From Periweissella fabaria (GTDB taxonomy: Bacteria > Bacillota > Bacilli > Lactobacillales > Lactobacillaceae): 64,000 nucleotides of DNA. Positions 27,037-36,008 of this stretch are shown here, one piece after another (the stretch's first letter is position 1; every line of letters begins with the position of its first letter). The stretch lies in NCBI RefSeq assembly GCF_918814575.1, contig NZ_CAKKNS010000003.1, positions 124,001 through 188,000 on the forward strand, written 5' to 3'. The translations under genes were made by a program, and so were the position numbers. The notes beneath the pieces were generated by a model. That model worked only from the letters and a program-made list of their open reading frames with translations, ran no database searches and had not been told where the DNA came from.

Positions 27037-27756
27037 ATGAGTAACTTATTTGAACACAGCACCATTGAAGTTTTAATTGCCGCCAAATTAGATGGCACAA
27101 TTACCTTAGCTGAATTACTTAAGCACGGAAACTATGGTTTAGGAACATTTACAGGTCTTGATGGTGAAGTCATTATTCTTGATAATGATGTGTACCAAGT
27201 TGATCAAACTGGAACAGTTAACCATATCACTGACATGGATACCACATTACCGTTTGCATCGGTCCACAAGCCCTCTGAAAATGAACAACCTTTGTCGTTA
27301 GCTAAGGCAGATTTTACGCTCTTAAACCAAACCTTTGCGGCCGATAAAAACCTTAAAAATGTCTTTGCAACTATCAAGCTTCATGGTCACTTTAATGCTG
27401 TCAAAGTCCGGGTTGCACCTAAGCAAGAAAAACCTTATCCTAGCTTGCTAGCAGTTACTAAAAACCAACCCATTTTTGATACTGAAAATGTATCCGGAAC
27501 TATTATCGGATATTATGCACCTGAATTATTTGGTAATATTACCGCAGCTGGTTGGCACCTCCACTTCTTAAGTGATGATCACCAATTTGGGGGCCACCTC
27601 TTGAGTTTCGTTGGTTCACAATTAGATGGAACTTTTGAAATTTTTGATGGTATTGAACAACACTTCCCCATCAATGATGACGAATTCCGTAACCATGAAA
27701 ACGATTTAGAAACCCTTAAAGCAGCCATTGAAGAATCTGAAGGGTTCCAAGACTAG
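27037..27756 (+). CDS. alsD: alpha-acetolactate decarboxylase
   Basis: Cytoplasmic zinc enzyme of 239 residues converting 2-acetolactate to acetoin. The zinc ligands are visible in GWHLHFLSDDHQFGGH (His at HLH and the second GGH). Start ATG 27037 follows AGAGGAG. With the butanediol dehydrogenase at 48316-49359 it would complete pyruvate overflow to 2,3-butanediol. Acetolactate synthase is not in the window. Confidence 0.95.
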   Translation: MSNLFEHSTIEVLIAAKLDGTITLAELLKHGNYGLGTFTGLDGEVIILDNDVYQVDQTGTVNHITDMDTTLPFASVHKPSENEQPLSLAKADFTLLNQTFAADKNLKNVFATIKLHGHFNAVKVRVAPKQEKPYPSLLAVTKNQPIFDTENVSGTIIGYYAPELFGNITAAGWHLHFLSDDHQFGGHLLSFVGSQLDGTFEIFDGIEQHFPINDDEFRNHENDLETLKAAIEESEGFQD

Positions 27757-27785
27757 CATCGTTTTACTATCATATGTGTATTATT

Positions 27786-27951
27786 AAAAGGACTGTGACA
27801 TAGCTAAATTTTAGTAGTGATTTACTGCCAAAACGCCCGCTAGTAGTTCAATATATTCTATATACTACGAAGTCTTCTTGAAGAAATTTTCTTCAGGGAG
27901 GCTTTTTTAGTATTTTTCTTGATTGCACATACCTTCTGTCACGGCCTTTTT
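27786..27951. repeat. MITE-like intergenic repeat, copy B
   Basis: An outer inverted repeat, AAAAGGACTGTGACA (27786-27800) against TGTCACGGCCTTTTT (27937-27951), matches at 12 of 15 positions. Between them lies the core (27803-27917) shared with 1440-1555: CTAAATTTTAG, CTGCCAAAACG, TACTACGAAG, and a GAAGAA/TTCTTC hairpin with GGAGGC and T-run. There is no coding capacity. A small non-autonomous element is one reading; a structured small RNA is another. The hairpin at about 27878-27907 may terminate alsD. Confidence 0.5.
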
Positions 27952-28089
27952 ATATGCATTTCATAAATTTATACCTTTTCGATTATATTGATGTTTAACG
28001 CTATTTAATCTCTAAAAATTCAAACTATACCATTATATATTCTTATCAAAATATTATTTTCACCAGAGCAAATAAGTTAACATTTTTTA

Positions 28090-28103
28090 TGCAAACGCTT
28101 ACA
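28090..28103 (+). promoter_or_regulatory. cre (CcpA) site before the PTS EIIC-mupG operon
   Basis: TGCAAACGCTTACA matches TGWAANCGNTNWCA at 13 of 14 positions, 34 bases before the start codon. Its position at or downstream of the promoter suggests repression by CcpA in the presence of preferred sugars. Confidence 0.75.
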
Positions 28104-28136
28104 ATTAAGCTAATACAAGAAAGGAAAGTGTATATT

Positions 28137-29423
28137 ATGGACAACATTACTAAGTTCCTTGAAAAATACTTAACTCCCATTGGCTCAAAATTAGCTGCCA
28201 ACCGGGCGTTAAATGCTATTCGTGACGGGATTGCTTTATCAATGCCACTTATCATTGTCGGTTCACTTGCATTATTGATTGCTAATGGTTTTGCAATTGA
28301 CAGTTTTAAAAATTGGTTAGTGGCAACTGGCGTCTTTAACTGGTTAGTTAAAGTTAATAACGCCTCCTTTGGTTTAATGGGGATTGTTTCTGTCTTTGGG
28401 ATTGCCTATCGGTATGCTCAAGCACTTAAAATCGACCCCGTTTCAAACGGTATCTTAGCACTAGCTAGCTTTATTTTATTAACACCAAGTATTGTAACTA
28501 AAGATATGCTTGAAGGTATCGGCTACAACTACTTAGGTGCATCTGGTTTATTCGCTGCTATTTTAGTTAGTTTAATCACTACCAAAATTTTTGAATGGTT
28601 TGTCAAACACCACATTCAAATTAAGATGCCTGATGGAGTTCCACCAGCAGTTGCTAGTTCATTTGCCGCTTTAATTCCCGGTTTTGTCATTATCGTCTTC
28701 TGGGGTCTTATCTATGCTGGTTTGGCAGCTACTCCATTCCATGACATTCACCAAATTCTCCAAATTATTTTGGGTAAACCATTATCAGCCTTTGGTGGCT
28801 CATTGATTGGGGCAGTCATTGTTGCTATGTTAACATCATTATTCTGGTTCATTGGTATTCATGGTGGTAACTTAACCGGTGCAATTATGTCACCAATTTG
28901 GTTAGGTTTAATGGCTGATAACGCTAAAGTTTATGCCAAAAACGCCAATGCTGTGATGCCCCATATTGTCACACAACCATTTATGGATTTATTTGTTTAT
29001 ATTGGTGGTGGTGGTGCCACAATTGGATTAGTAATTTCATTTTGGTTGGTTGCCAAAAGCACCCAATTTAAAACTTTGCGTAGTTTGATTACCGCACCCG
29101 GAATTTTTAACATTAATGAACCAACCATGTTTGGGATTCCGGTAGTCTTAAACGTTAAGTTATTAATTCCGTTCTTACTTGCTCCAGCTTTAAATGCGAT
29201 TATTGCTTACGTTGCTATGAGTACTGGGATTGTGCATGCAACCGTTGGGATCGTCATTCCTTGGACAATGCCACCAATCATTTCAGGTTTCTTAGCAACT
29301 GGTTCACATATTTCTGGTGCGGTATTACAAATCTTCTTACTTGTTTTAGACACGTTGCTTTACTTACCATTTGTTAAAATAATTGATTTAGACCAACAAA
29401 AGAAAGAGGTAGAAAATGCCTAA
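28137..29423 (+). CDS. PTS sugar transporter EIIC, lactose/cellobiose family
   Basis: Membrane permease of 428 residues with about ten helices, of the CelB/LicC group (LTPIGSKLAANRALNAIRDG start; INEPTMFGIPVVLN loop with the sugar-site Glu). The start ATG 28137 follows AAAGGAAAG; the frame is open back to 28089 across the cre site, which would be an unlikely start. The next gene, a MupG-type hydrolase, overlaps by 8 bases, so the substrate is probably a peptidoglycan-derived amino sugar or disaccharide rather than cellobiose. EIIA and EIIB must come from elsewhere. Confidence 0.85.
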   Translation: MDNITKFLEKYLTPIGSKLAANRALNAIRDGIALSMPLIIVGSLALLIANGFAIDSFKNWLVATGVFNWLVKVNNASFGLMGIVSVFGIAYRYAQALKIDPVSNGILALASFILLTPSIVTKDMLEGIGYNYLGASGLFAAILVSLITTKIFEWFVKHHIQIKMPDGVPPAVASSFAALIPGFVIIVFWGLIYAGLAATPFHDIHQILQIILGKPLSAFGGSLIGAVIVAMLTSLFWFIGIHGGNLTGAIMSPIWLGLMADNAKVYAKNANAVMPHIVTQPFMDLFVYIGGGGATIGLVISFWLVAKSTQFKTLRSLITAPGIFNINEPTMFGIPVVLNVKLLIPFLLAPALNAIIAYVAMSTGIVHATVGIVIPWTMPPIISGFLATGSHISGAVLQIFLLVLDTLLYLPFVKIIDLDQQKKEVENA

Positions 29424-30510
29424 ACTTGGAGTTTCTATTTATCCCTCAAAATCAACATTCGCTGAGATGCAAGCATACCTTGATAAAGCTGCTGCTTTAG
29501 GCTATCAACGTATTTTCACATCAATGTTAGAAGTCCGCGATTCGGTTGATGAAACAATTGCTAACTTTAAAGCAATTATTCAATATGGGAATACCTTAGG
29601 TTTTGAGACCAGTATTGATGTCAACCCGGCCGTACTACATGAAATTGGGATGCAAGCCAATGACCTCGCATTTTTTGCTGATTTAGGTGTTGCTGCTGTG
29701 CGATTAGATGAAGGCTTCACTGGCCATGAAGAAGCTTTGATGACACAAAATCCATATAATATTAACATTGAAATCAATATTTCTCGTGGTCAGCACTATA
29801 TTGATATGATTATGGATTTTGGCGCTAACCGTCATAATTTAACTGGTTGCCATAACTTCTACCCACAACCATATTCTGGTCTTGGTGATGATTACTTATT
29901 AAGTACTTCAGCCCAATACAAAAAATACCAACTAACAACGGCCGCTTTTGTTGATTCAACATCCGGTTCTGTTGGTCCTTGGCCATTTGCTAATTTAATG
30001 GTTACCGCTGAACGTGAACGAACAATGGATTTGGCAACGCAAGTCCGGTTCTTAAAAGCAACTAACCTAATTGATGATATTATCATCAGTAGCTCTTTTG
30101 TTAGTGATACCGATTTAGAAGTTGTCAGTGTTGCCTTTAACGAACCGACACTGTCTTTACCTGTAATTCTTGCAAACAATGTTAGTCCACTAGAACAAAC
30201 CATTGCGTTTGAAGAATTGCACCAATATCGGGGAGATTTCTCTGATTATATGATTCGTTCGAGCCAACCACGGGTAAAATACCGTGACCAAGCAATTAAT
30301 CCGACCTCCGCTCCAACCAATTTTGAACGAGGCGATGTCATTATTGGTAACGATAATTTTGGTCAATATAAAGGTGAATTGCAAATTGTCTTACAACCAT
30401 TCACTAATAATGAACACTATAATTTAGTTGGACGGATTGATCCGCATGCTGAAGTTTTACTTAATTTCTTGCATCCTTGGCACAACTTTACGTTACACCA
30501 GCAAGCGTAA
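29416..30510 (+). CDS. mupG: MupG-family (DUF871) 6-phospho-sugar glycosidase
   Basis: Cytoplasmic protein of 364 residues: an N-terminal TIM barrel (MPKLGVSIYPSKST to about residue 235) and a small C-terminal beta domain ending near VLLNFLHPWH. It matches the DUF871 family, whose S. aureus member hydrolyses MurNAc-6-phosphate-GlcNAc. It overlaps the PTS gene and starts after AGAGGT. The context supports import and splitting of a cell-wall disaccharide. MurQ and NagA are not nearby. Confidence 0.82.
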   Translation: MPKLGVSIYPSKSTFAEMQAYLDKAAALGYQRIFTSMLEVRDSVDETIANFKAIIQYGNTLGFETSIDVNPAVLHEIGMQANDLAFFADLGVAAVRLDEGFTGHEEALMTQNPYNINIEINISRGQHYIDMIMDFGANRHNLTGCHNFYPQPYSGLGDDYLLSTSAQYKKYQLTTAAFVDSTSGSVGPWPFANLMVTAERERTMDLATQVRFLKATNLIDDIIISSSFVSDTDLEVVSVAFNEPTLSLPVILANNVSPLEQTIAFEELHQYRGDFSDYMIRSSQPRVKYRDQAINPTSAPTNFERGDVIIGNDNFGQYKGELQIVLQPFTNNEHYNLVGRIDPHAEVLLNFLHPWHNFTLHQQA

Positions 30511-30527
30511 AGTTAACCCTTAAATAC

Positions 30528-30562
30528 AAAAAACTCGTAAGGATAAATCCTTACGAGTTTTT
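30528..30562. terminator. bidirectional terminator between mupG and LCP genes
   Basis: AAAAACTCGTAAGGAT and ATCCTTACGAGTTTTT around a 2-base loop, between convergent genes. Confidence 0.94.
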
Positions 30563-30591
30563 TATTTTAAATATATTTAACTAACATCGGT

Positions 30592-31710
30592 TTATTGGCC
30601 AGATGCTTGAATTCTTGCATAACTCGGAATCGTTTCTGCCACCGAAGATGGATTCTTACTTGCAAAGCGATTTCCCGTATTAGCTTGACTTATGTTAAGT
30701 GATTTACGTAATGTATCAGTAGCGTTTTGTTGGGCAGCTGGTGAGACAACTTGGAATGATTGACCACGGTATAAGTACTGAATACCTTGGATATTTGTTG
30801 AGGTAATTGAATCTTTAGCTGAACGGTATTTAGCAACCAACGTCATAATATCATTAAATGATAAATTTGTTCGAATATTACTTGAAATAGACTCGAAGAA
30901 ACCAGGTGTAAATAAGCTTTGTACTTTATCTGATTTTTTCAATAAAGCTGTCAGAATTAATCGTTGACGCATTTGCCGACCATAATCTCCTTGAGGATCA
31001 TCATCGCGCATCCGTGAAAATTCAAGAGCTTTTTTACCGTACAAATGATACTCTTTGCCTTTAACAAAAGTGTAGCCCGCAAATTCAAATGAAAGTGGTG
31101 AGACAACATCAACCCCCCCAACCTTATCAACCGTCTTAACCAACCCACCCATGTTAATAACAGCATAAAAATCAATTGGCACATTCAATAAATCTTGGAC
31201 TGCCGAAATTGCCGTTTCTGGGTGTCCCTTTCCATTTAATGGAAACTCATAAGCCGCATTAAGTTTTTGCATGCCATATGATTCACTTCCTGGAATCGAA
31301 ATCATCCAGTCACGTGGTAGTGACATCATGGTTGTTGTCTTATCTTTTGGATTAATAGTTGCTAAAATTAATGAATCTGTCCGGCCAGTATATGACCGAC
31401 CAAAATCACCAGTATCCGTTCCCATAAGTAGAATTGAGAAAGGACGTCCCTCTTTTAAAACATCTGAAACATCACGTGCTCGTTTAAACCCTTTCGCCAA
31501 CGGATTATATGTTGAATCAAGGGCATTACGGGCATTACGATACACATTAAAGGCAAAAACTCCACCACCCAATAACATGAGTACAATAATGGTAATAATT
31601 ACTTTTAATGTGGTATGTTTTTTCTTTTTTTGTTTTGGTTTATTATTATTTTCGTTATTATGATTCCGTATCCGACTTGGAAGTTGGTTATCATTTGGTC
31701 GATTTTCCAT
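30592..31710 (-). CDS. LytR-CpsA-Psr (LCP) family cell-wall ligase
   Basis: Membrane-anchored enzyme of 372 residues that transfers teichoic acid or polysaccharide from a lipid carrier to peptidoglycan. A Lys/Asn-rich cytoplasmic tail (1-32) precedes one helix (about 33-54); the LCP domain has the family motifs LLMGTDTG, GRTDSLILATINP, SLPRDW, and the FSRMRDDDPQGDYGRQMRQR segment with lipid-pyrophosphate-binding Arg. A paralogue is at 46436-47350. Confidence 0.93.
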   Translation of the reverse strand: MENRPNDNQLPSRIRNHNNENNNKPKQKKKKHTTLKVIITIIVLMLLGGGVFAFNVYRNARNALDSTYNPLAKGFKRARDVSDVLKEGRPFSILLMGTDTGDFGRSYTGRTDSLILATINPKDKTTTMMSLPRDWMISIPGSESYGMQKLNAAYEFPLNGKGHPETAISAVQDLLNVPIDFYAVINMGGLVKTVDKVGGVDVVSPLSFEFAGYTFVKGKEYHLYGKKALEFSRMRDDDPQGDYGRQMRQRLILTALLKKSDKVQSLFTPGFFESISSNIRTNLSFNDIMTLVAKYRSAKDSITSTNIQGIQYLYRGQSFQVVSPAAQQNATDTLRKSLNISQANTGNRFASKNPSSVAETIPSYARIQASGQ

Positions 31711-32005
31711 TACTAATCCCTATTCTTTCTATACTTTAGGACATCTGGCAACTACTACGCCATCTTTTTCAAATCACTAAATAATTGTAAATTTGTTTTG
31801 AGTACAAAAATTGCATACACATTCAAGTATATATTTTATTGCATTATTATTTTTAAAGTCAACTAACCCTATGGATATTTAAACAATTATTTATTCAAAG
31901 TTAGCAACCTTCACTAATAAATAAGTGTTATCCTCTAAGACTACTAGTTATTTAGCAGTGTATTTGCTATAATTTATTGAAAATTGTTACAAAAGGAGAA
32001 TGACT
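31711..32005. other. divergent intergenic region (LCP / winged-helix gene)
   Basis: About 295 AT-rich bases between divergent genes. It holds the extended -10 promoter of the rightward gene; no RNA structure or small open frame was recognised elsewhere in it. Confidence 0.5.
31965..31973 (+). promoter_or_regulatory. extended -10 promoter of the winged-helix gene
   Basis: TGCTATAAT at 31965-31973 is a perfect extended -10; no good -35 is seen 17 bases upstream, as allowed for this promoter class. Confidence 0.6.
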
Positions 32006-33022
32006 TTGGAACATGTCCAACAATTATTAAATCAATATGGTTTAGTTTTAACTGATTTTGCGCCAAACAATGAAATGTTAGCTCTTATGCCAACAATATT
32101 AAAATCATCAATTTCATTTGCAAATGTGACAATCAATCAAGAAGAGGTCGTTTTGATTGATACATCTGCTGAGTTGAATGAAGATCACTTAATTCAGTTA
32201 ATTCAATTACTCAAAAATGTCCCCTTACCAATTATTTTTTTAGCGGATTCTTTCTCAATTGACACGCAAATGCTATTGACTAAAAATCAATTTGGTTTTA
32301 TCAGCCAAATGGGATTCTACCTACCTTCCCTAAAACCAGTTAAAGTTACCAAGCCAACGATGCAATTAATTTCATTATCAAAAAACCAACAAATTATTAT
32401 TTTAGCTCTTATTTATTGGAAATTATTGCATGATGATGATAGTAACACATTCCATATTAAGGTTCGTCAATTAGCCGATTATCTCAACATTACCGCGATG
32501 ACAATCTCACGGGCCTTACGGACATTTGTAGATGCCGGCTGGTTGGCAACAAGTGGCTATACGCGAAATCATAGTTTTTCAATTCCAACTGGCTATGATT
32601 TAAACTCGTGGGTGAATGAAATTCTACGTTTGTTACCTAGCCCGGTTCAAAAAACATTGTATGTCCCAATTAATCAGATTGAACAAATCGAAGAAAAAAA
32701 ACTAGCAAGTTTAACCGCCCTCAGTAAATTTACACTAATTGCCCCAACTACCTTAGTAAGTTGGGCTATCTCAAATAACCAATTAACTGATGAACTTAAA
32801 CAAGCTAACCTCCCCGAATTCAACGCACGTTTAACACCTAAGAATAATGCTGCTGTTGAAATTTGGAAATATGATTCCCAAGTCTTTAATCAATTATTAC
32901 CTAAGAATTATCAATTAGCAGTTGATCCTGTTTCACTATTTTTAAGTTTACGTAACAGCCATTCTAAAGAGGTTACTGAACAACTCAACAAATTACTTGA
33001 GAACCTTGTTAATCAACATTAA
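32006..33022 (+). CDS. unrecognised winged-helix DNA-binding protein
   Basis: I do not recognise the family. The product of 338 residues has an N-terminal domain (1-115) and a central helix-turn-helix (about 145-190, HIKVRQLADYLNITAMTISR), resembling Crp/MarR-type recognition helices, then a C-terminal domain resembling a ligand or DUF domain. The TTG at 32006 is the preferred start: AAGGAG ends 7-8 bases upstream, while the ATG at 32000 directly abuts it. It has an own promoter and terminator. Probably a transcription regulator; its targets are unknown. Confidence 0.7.
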   Translation: MEHVQQLLNQYGLVLTDFAPNNEMLALMPTILKSSISFANVTINQEEVVLIDTSAELNEDHLIQLIQLLKNVPLPIIFLADSFSIDTQMLLTKNQFGFISQMGFYLPSLKPVKVTKPTMQLISLSKNQQIIILALIYWKLLHDDDSNTFHIKVRQLADYLNITAMTISRALRTFVDAGWLATSGYTRNHSFSIPTGYDLNSWVNEILRLLPSPVQKTLYVPINQIEQIEEKKLASLTALSKFTLIAPTTLVSWAISNNQLTDELKQANLPEFNARLTPKNNAAVEIWKYDSQVFNQLLPKNYQLAVDPVSLFLSLRNSHSKEVTEQLNKLLENLVNQH

Positions 33023-33033
33023 TTTATTTAAAG

Positions 33034-33064
33034 TCGCCTAAGCTAGCATGCCTAGGCTTTTTTT
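33034..33064 (+). terminator. terminator after the winged-helix gene
   Basis: GCCTA...TAGGC arms with an inner GC/GC pairing followed by seven T. Confidence 0.7.
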
Positions 33065-33242
33065 ATCCCCAACGACTCGGATTCCAAATACGGCCATCTA
33101 ACTCACCACTACTTTGATCTAAACGTGTAATTTGTTCATTAGCTAAAGCCTTTAGTCCTTGATAAAAAGCCCGATCTTCTAGCTTAGTGCTACTAGTTAA
33201 CAAGTCTTCAATTGTCGTAATTAACCATGTTTGTTCTTCCAT
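33063..33242 (-). CDS. small hypothetical protein (59 residues)
   Basis: Open frame beginning MEEQTWLITTIEDLL and ending NPSRWG. Its ATG overlaps the TAA of the upstream oxidoreductase (TAATG) and GAGGAG sits just before it, a classic coupled arrangement. The composition (acidic and amphipathic, with helix-forming stretches around LEDRAFYQGLKALANEQ) looks coded, not random. No domain is recognised; it may be a partner or regulator of the reductase. Confidence 0.75.
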   Translation of the reverse strand: MEEQTWLITTIEDLLTSSTKLEDRAFYQGLKALANEQITRLDQSSGELDGRIWNPSRWG

Positions 33243-33931
33243 TACTCCTCCTCATCACGAATCAAATCAACCGTCCACCGTAACTCGGTTAACTCGTCAT
33301 AGTTATCTTGAATTTGCGTCAAGATTGAGATTAGCTGGGCTATTTTTACTGGATCATTTTCAGTATTAATTCTTGCTGACAATTGCTTAATAAACCATTG
33401 TTGTTGCCCAGCAAAGCTTGTATCATCTATGGTTACGTATTGTTGATAATTAACAACTAAATCCAAGCGTTGCGCATCTGTCATATAGTCAAATTGACTA
33501 ATTACTAATGGCTTCAAATACCGCCATTGTAATTTATTAGCCATTGCTTGTAACGGTTTTAAAAGCTCACTAATGGTATAATACTCACGGCCACCGGCTT
33601 GATATTCATTAATGGGTTCGCCTAATGAAACGACTATTCCAAATTCTTTCCCCGCTAAAACAGCATTCGTCCCGTATGCAAAACCACGGGTTAAAACGGC
33701 ATCTTGCCATTGTCGTAAACTTACTGGTACACTGTACCAATATAGGGGAAATTGAAAAATTATTCGTTGATGATCACGTAAAAGTTGTTGTTCTACTGCG
33801 ACATCAAGGTCATTAATATCATCTAAAAGGTGCCATGTTACCTCGCTATCTTGGGGAACTTGGTGTTGCAAAAATTGCTGCGTACTTGATTGTTTATAAT
33901 CTGGGTGCGCCACAATAATTAAAGTTTTCAT
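33242..33931 (-). CDS. NAD(P)H-dependent oxidoreductase, KefF/MdaB-like flavoprotein
   Basis: Cytoplasmic FMN/FAD quinone reductase-like protein of 229 residues. The flavodoxin-2 fold begins MKTLIIVAHPDYKQSSTQQF and includes FQFPLYWYSVPVSLRQW, the typical flavin-binding segment. A C-terminal extension of about 50 residues follows the usual 175-residue domain. It is coupled to a 59-residue protein downstream. Divergent from the DedA-like gene. Confidence 0.87.
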   Translation of the reverse strand: MKTLIIVAHPDYKQSSTQQFLQHQVPQDSEVTWHLLDDINDLDVAVEQQLLRDHQRIIFQFPLYWYSVPVSLRQWQDAVLTRGFAYGTNAVLAGKEFGIVVSLGEPINEYQAGGREYYTISELLKPLQAMANKLQWRYLKPLVISQFDYMTDAQRLDLVVNYQQYVTIDDTSFAGQQQWFIKQLSARINTENDPVKIAQLISILTQIQDNYDELTELRWTVDLIRDEEE

Positions 33932-33989
33932 CTATTTACTCCCTCCATAAAAACTAGTATTTATCCACTGAAAGGTTGGCTCACATTTG

Positions 33990-34580
33990 ATGGCAAAAAC
34001 CACCAAAACTAATCAAATTTTTAAATATCTCAGTTATTTTGTTTTAATACTGCTTGCTGTATTAGGCCTATACTTATGGTACATTGGGGCTTTTACGGAT
34101 ATCAAAGTGCTACGATCAATTGTTGGTATCAATACGCATCCCCTTTTAGCACCGGTTATTTTCTTTGCCTTACAAATTTTTCAAATCTTAATTCCTATCA
34201 TCCCCGGAACCATAACATTAACCGCTGGGGTCGTTTTATTTGGGCCATGGTTAGGTTTTGTTTACAACTACACCTCAATTGTCCTTGGCTCAACATTAGC
34301 ATTTCTACTAGTCCGTCGCTTTGGTAAGGCGTTTGTGACCAATTATATTGACGAAGGAAAACATACTAAATATTTAAAATGGATTGAGGATAAACAAAAA
34401 TTCACCCGCATTTTTGCAATCGCCATTTTGTTACCTGGGGCACCTGATGATATCTTATCAATGCTTGCAGGCTTATCAGAAATGCGCCTTCGTACATTTA
34501 TCATTATCCTACTGATTGCAAAACCACTTTCAATTGCCGCCTATTCCGGTGCATTTTCATTTTTAAAACATTTCTTTTAA
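33990..34580 (+). CDS. VTT-domain membrane protein (TVP38/DedA-like)
   Basis: Membrane protein of 196 residues with about five hydrophobic segments and the VTT/SNARE-associated signature: the PIIPGTITLTAGVVLFGPWLG segment and the reentrant region with GSTLAFLLVRRFG, then AILLPGAPDDILSM. Bacterial homologues may be lipid scramblases or flippases for undecaprenyl phosphate or phosphatidylethanolamine; the activity is inferred. The start could also be the TTG at 33987, since AAAGG lies nearer to it. Confidence 0.83.
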   Translation: MAKTTKTNQIFKYLSYFVLILLAVLGLYLWYIGAFTDIKVLRSIVGINTHPLLAPVIFFALQIFQILIPIIPGTITLTAGVVLFGPWLGFVYNYTSIVLGSTLAFLLVRRFGKAFVTNYIDEGKHTKYLKWIEDKQKFTRIFAIAILLPGAPDDILSMLAGLSEMRLRTFIIILLIAKPLSIAAYSGAFSFLKHFF

Positions 34581-34599
34581 ATGTCATTTTCATCTACAG

Positions 34600-34641
34600 A
34601 AAATCCGTACGAGGGTTAATACGCCTTCGTACGGATTTTTT
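34600..34641. terminator. bidirectional terminator between the VTT-domain gene and htrA
   Basis: AAAATCCGTACGA and TCGTACGGATTTTTT arms around a loop, between convergent genes. Confidence 0.92.
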
Positions 34642-34643
34642 AA

Positions 34644-35912
34644 TTACTTACTTTCCTTTGCCAAACTTGTTGTATTCAACGTCAATTTAACATTGGCTGT
34701 CATCTGTTTACTACCACGATAGAATGTAAATTCAACCGTATCACCAATTTTGTGACTAAATAATACATCACGTAAATCAGACTGACTCTTAATTGTTTTA
34801 CCATCAATCCCAACAATGACATCATATTTTTTAATTCCGGCAACCTTGGCTGGACTGTCACTTAAAGTATTAATGATTACGACTCCATTTTGAATAGAGG
34901 CAGGTAATTTTAAAACATTTTTTTGATCATTTGCATCAATATTAGCTAAATCCGTTAATGTCACCCCTAAAGCTGGGCGTTCAATCGATCCTTTAGCGAT
35001 TAATTGGTTAATGATGTTCACGACCTCATTTGAGGGAATTGAAAAGCCAATTCCTTCAATACTTGTACCGTTAGCATCACTTGCTAACTTCATAGAATTA
35101 ATCCCAATCACTTGCCCTGCTAAGTTAATCAATGGACCACCTGAATTACCAGGATTAATTGCGGCATCTGTTTGGATAACATTAGCGGTTCCCAATTGTT
35201 GCCCTTGCTCATTGATAACCGCTACGGCACGTTTCTTAGCTGACACAATTCCTTCTGTCAAACTAGTTGCATATTGCGTTCCTAATGGCGAACCAATTGC
35301 TAATGCCGTTTGGCCAACGTTAATATCATCAGAATTAGCAAAGTTAGCGATCGTTTTAACTTGTGCTGCACTGATTTTAATAACGGCCAAATCAGTTGTT
35401 GGATCCGTACCAACAATCTTAGCATCTAGCTTGGTACCATTACTCAAAATAACTTGTAACGCATTCGATCCTTGCACTACGTGATTATTCGTAACTACAT
35501 AGGCGACACCATTCGCTTCTTTAAATACCACTCCTGATCCTTCAGATGCAGTTTCCAGATTACCAGTTTTTTTACTTGCTGAATCATTATTACCAAAAAT
35601 TGCGTCTAAGCTGTTACCCTTAGTATTTTGACGTTGTAAATTAATGACCGATACCACCGCACCTGAAACTTTGTCAAATGCACTTGTCGCATTATTTTTT
35701 TCAGCGGTTGTTTTTTGTACTTTAACCCCACCAACATTTTTACTTGAAGAGTTCAAGGCTTGATTATCTTGATTTGCTTGCCATGCTTGGTAGACGTTGT
35801 TACCACCAATAACGACACCACCACCAAGCATCCCCGCAACCAAACTAGTAATGACAATTTTAGTTGAACTATTTTTAATCCCGCGTGTTCGGGTCTTATT
35901 TTGATTATCCAT
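34644..35912 (-). CDS. htrA: HtrA-type membrane-anchored serine protease/chaperone
   Basis: Surface protease of 422 residues that degrades misfolded exported proteins. A single N-terminal helix (about 20-40) precedes a trypsin-like domain with the triad His in TNNHVV, Asp in DLAVIK and Ser in NPGNSGGPL, then one PDZ domain (about 310-405). The ATG at 35912 follows GGAGG by 8 bases. It lies 96 bases after walJ, a conserved position in Lactobacillales, with a likely own promoter in between (TATAAG-rich). Confidence 0.95.
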   Translation of the reverse strand: MDNQNKTRTRGIKNSSTKIVITSLVAGMLGGGVVIGGNNVYQAWQANQDNQALNSSSKNVGGVKVQKTTAEKNNATSAFDKVSGAVVSVINLQRQNTKGNSLDAIFGNNDSASKKTGNLETASEGSGVVFKEANGVAYVVTNNHVVQGSNALQVILSNGTKLDAKIVGTDPTTDLAVIKISAAQVKTIANFANSDDINVGQTALAIGSPLGTQYATSLTEGIVSAKKRAVAVINEQGQQLGTANVIQTDAAINPGNSGGPLINLAGQVIGINSMKLASDANGTSIEGIGFSIPSNEVVNIINQLIAKGSIERPALGVTLTDLANIDANDQKNVLKLPASIQNGVVIINTLSDSPAKVAGIKKYDVIVGIDGKTIKSQSDLRDVLFSHKIGDTVEFTFYRGSKQMTANVKLTLNTTSLAKESK

Positions 35913-36008
35913 ATCTCTTGCCTCCAAGAAATTTTATCATTGCTTATATCACTTATAATAAAGAAATAAAATTAAATCAAGGTTAAAGGACTTTTGGCAT
36001 CTATGCAA

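Larger units (their letters stand above)
27757..28136. other. 380-base intergenic region: repeat element, then PTS promoter region
   Basis: The first 195 bases hold repeat copy B with flanking inverted repeats. The rest is very AT-rich and contains a TATACCA half-site (28024-28034) and a cre site (28090-28103) before the PTS gene. No open frame with a ribosome binding site was seen. Confidence 0.6.
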
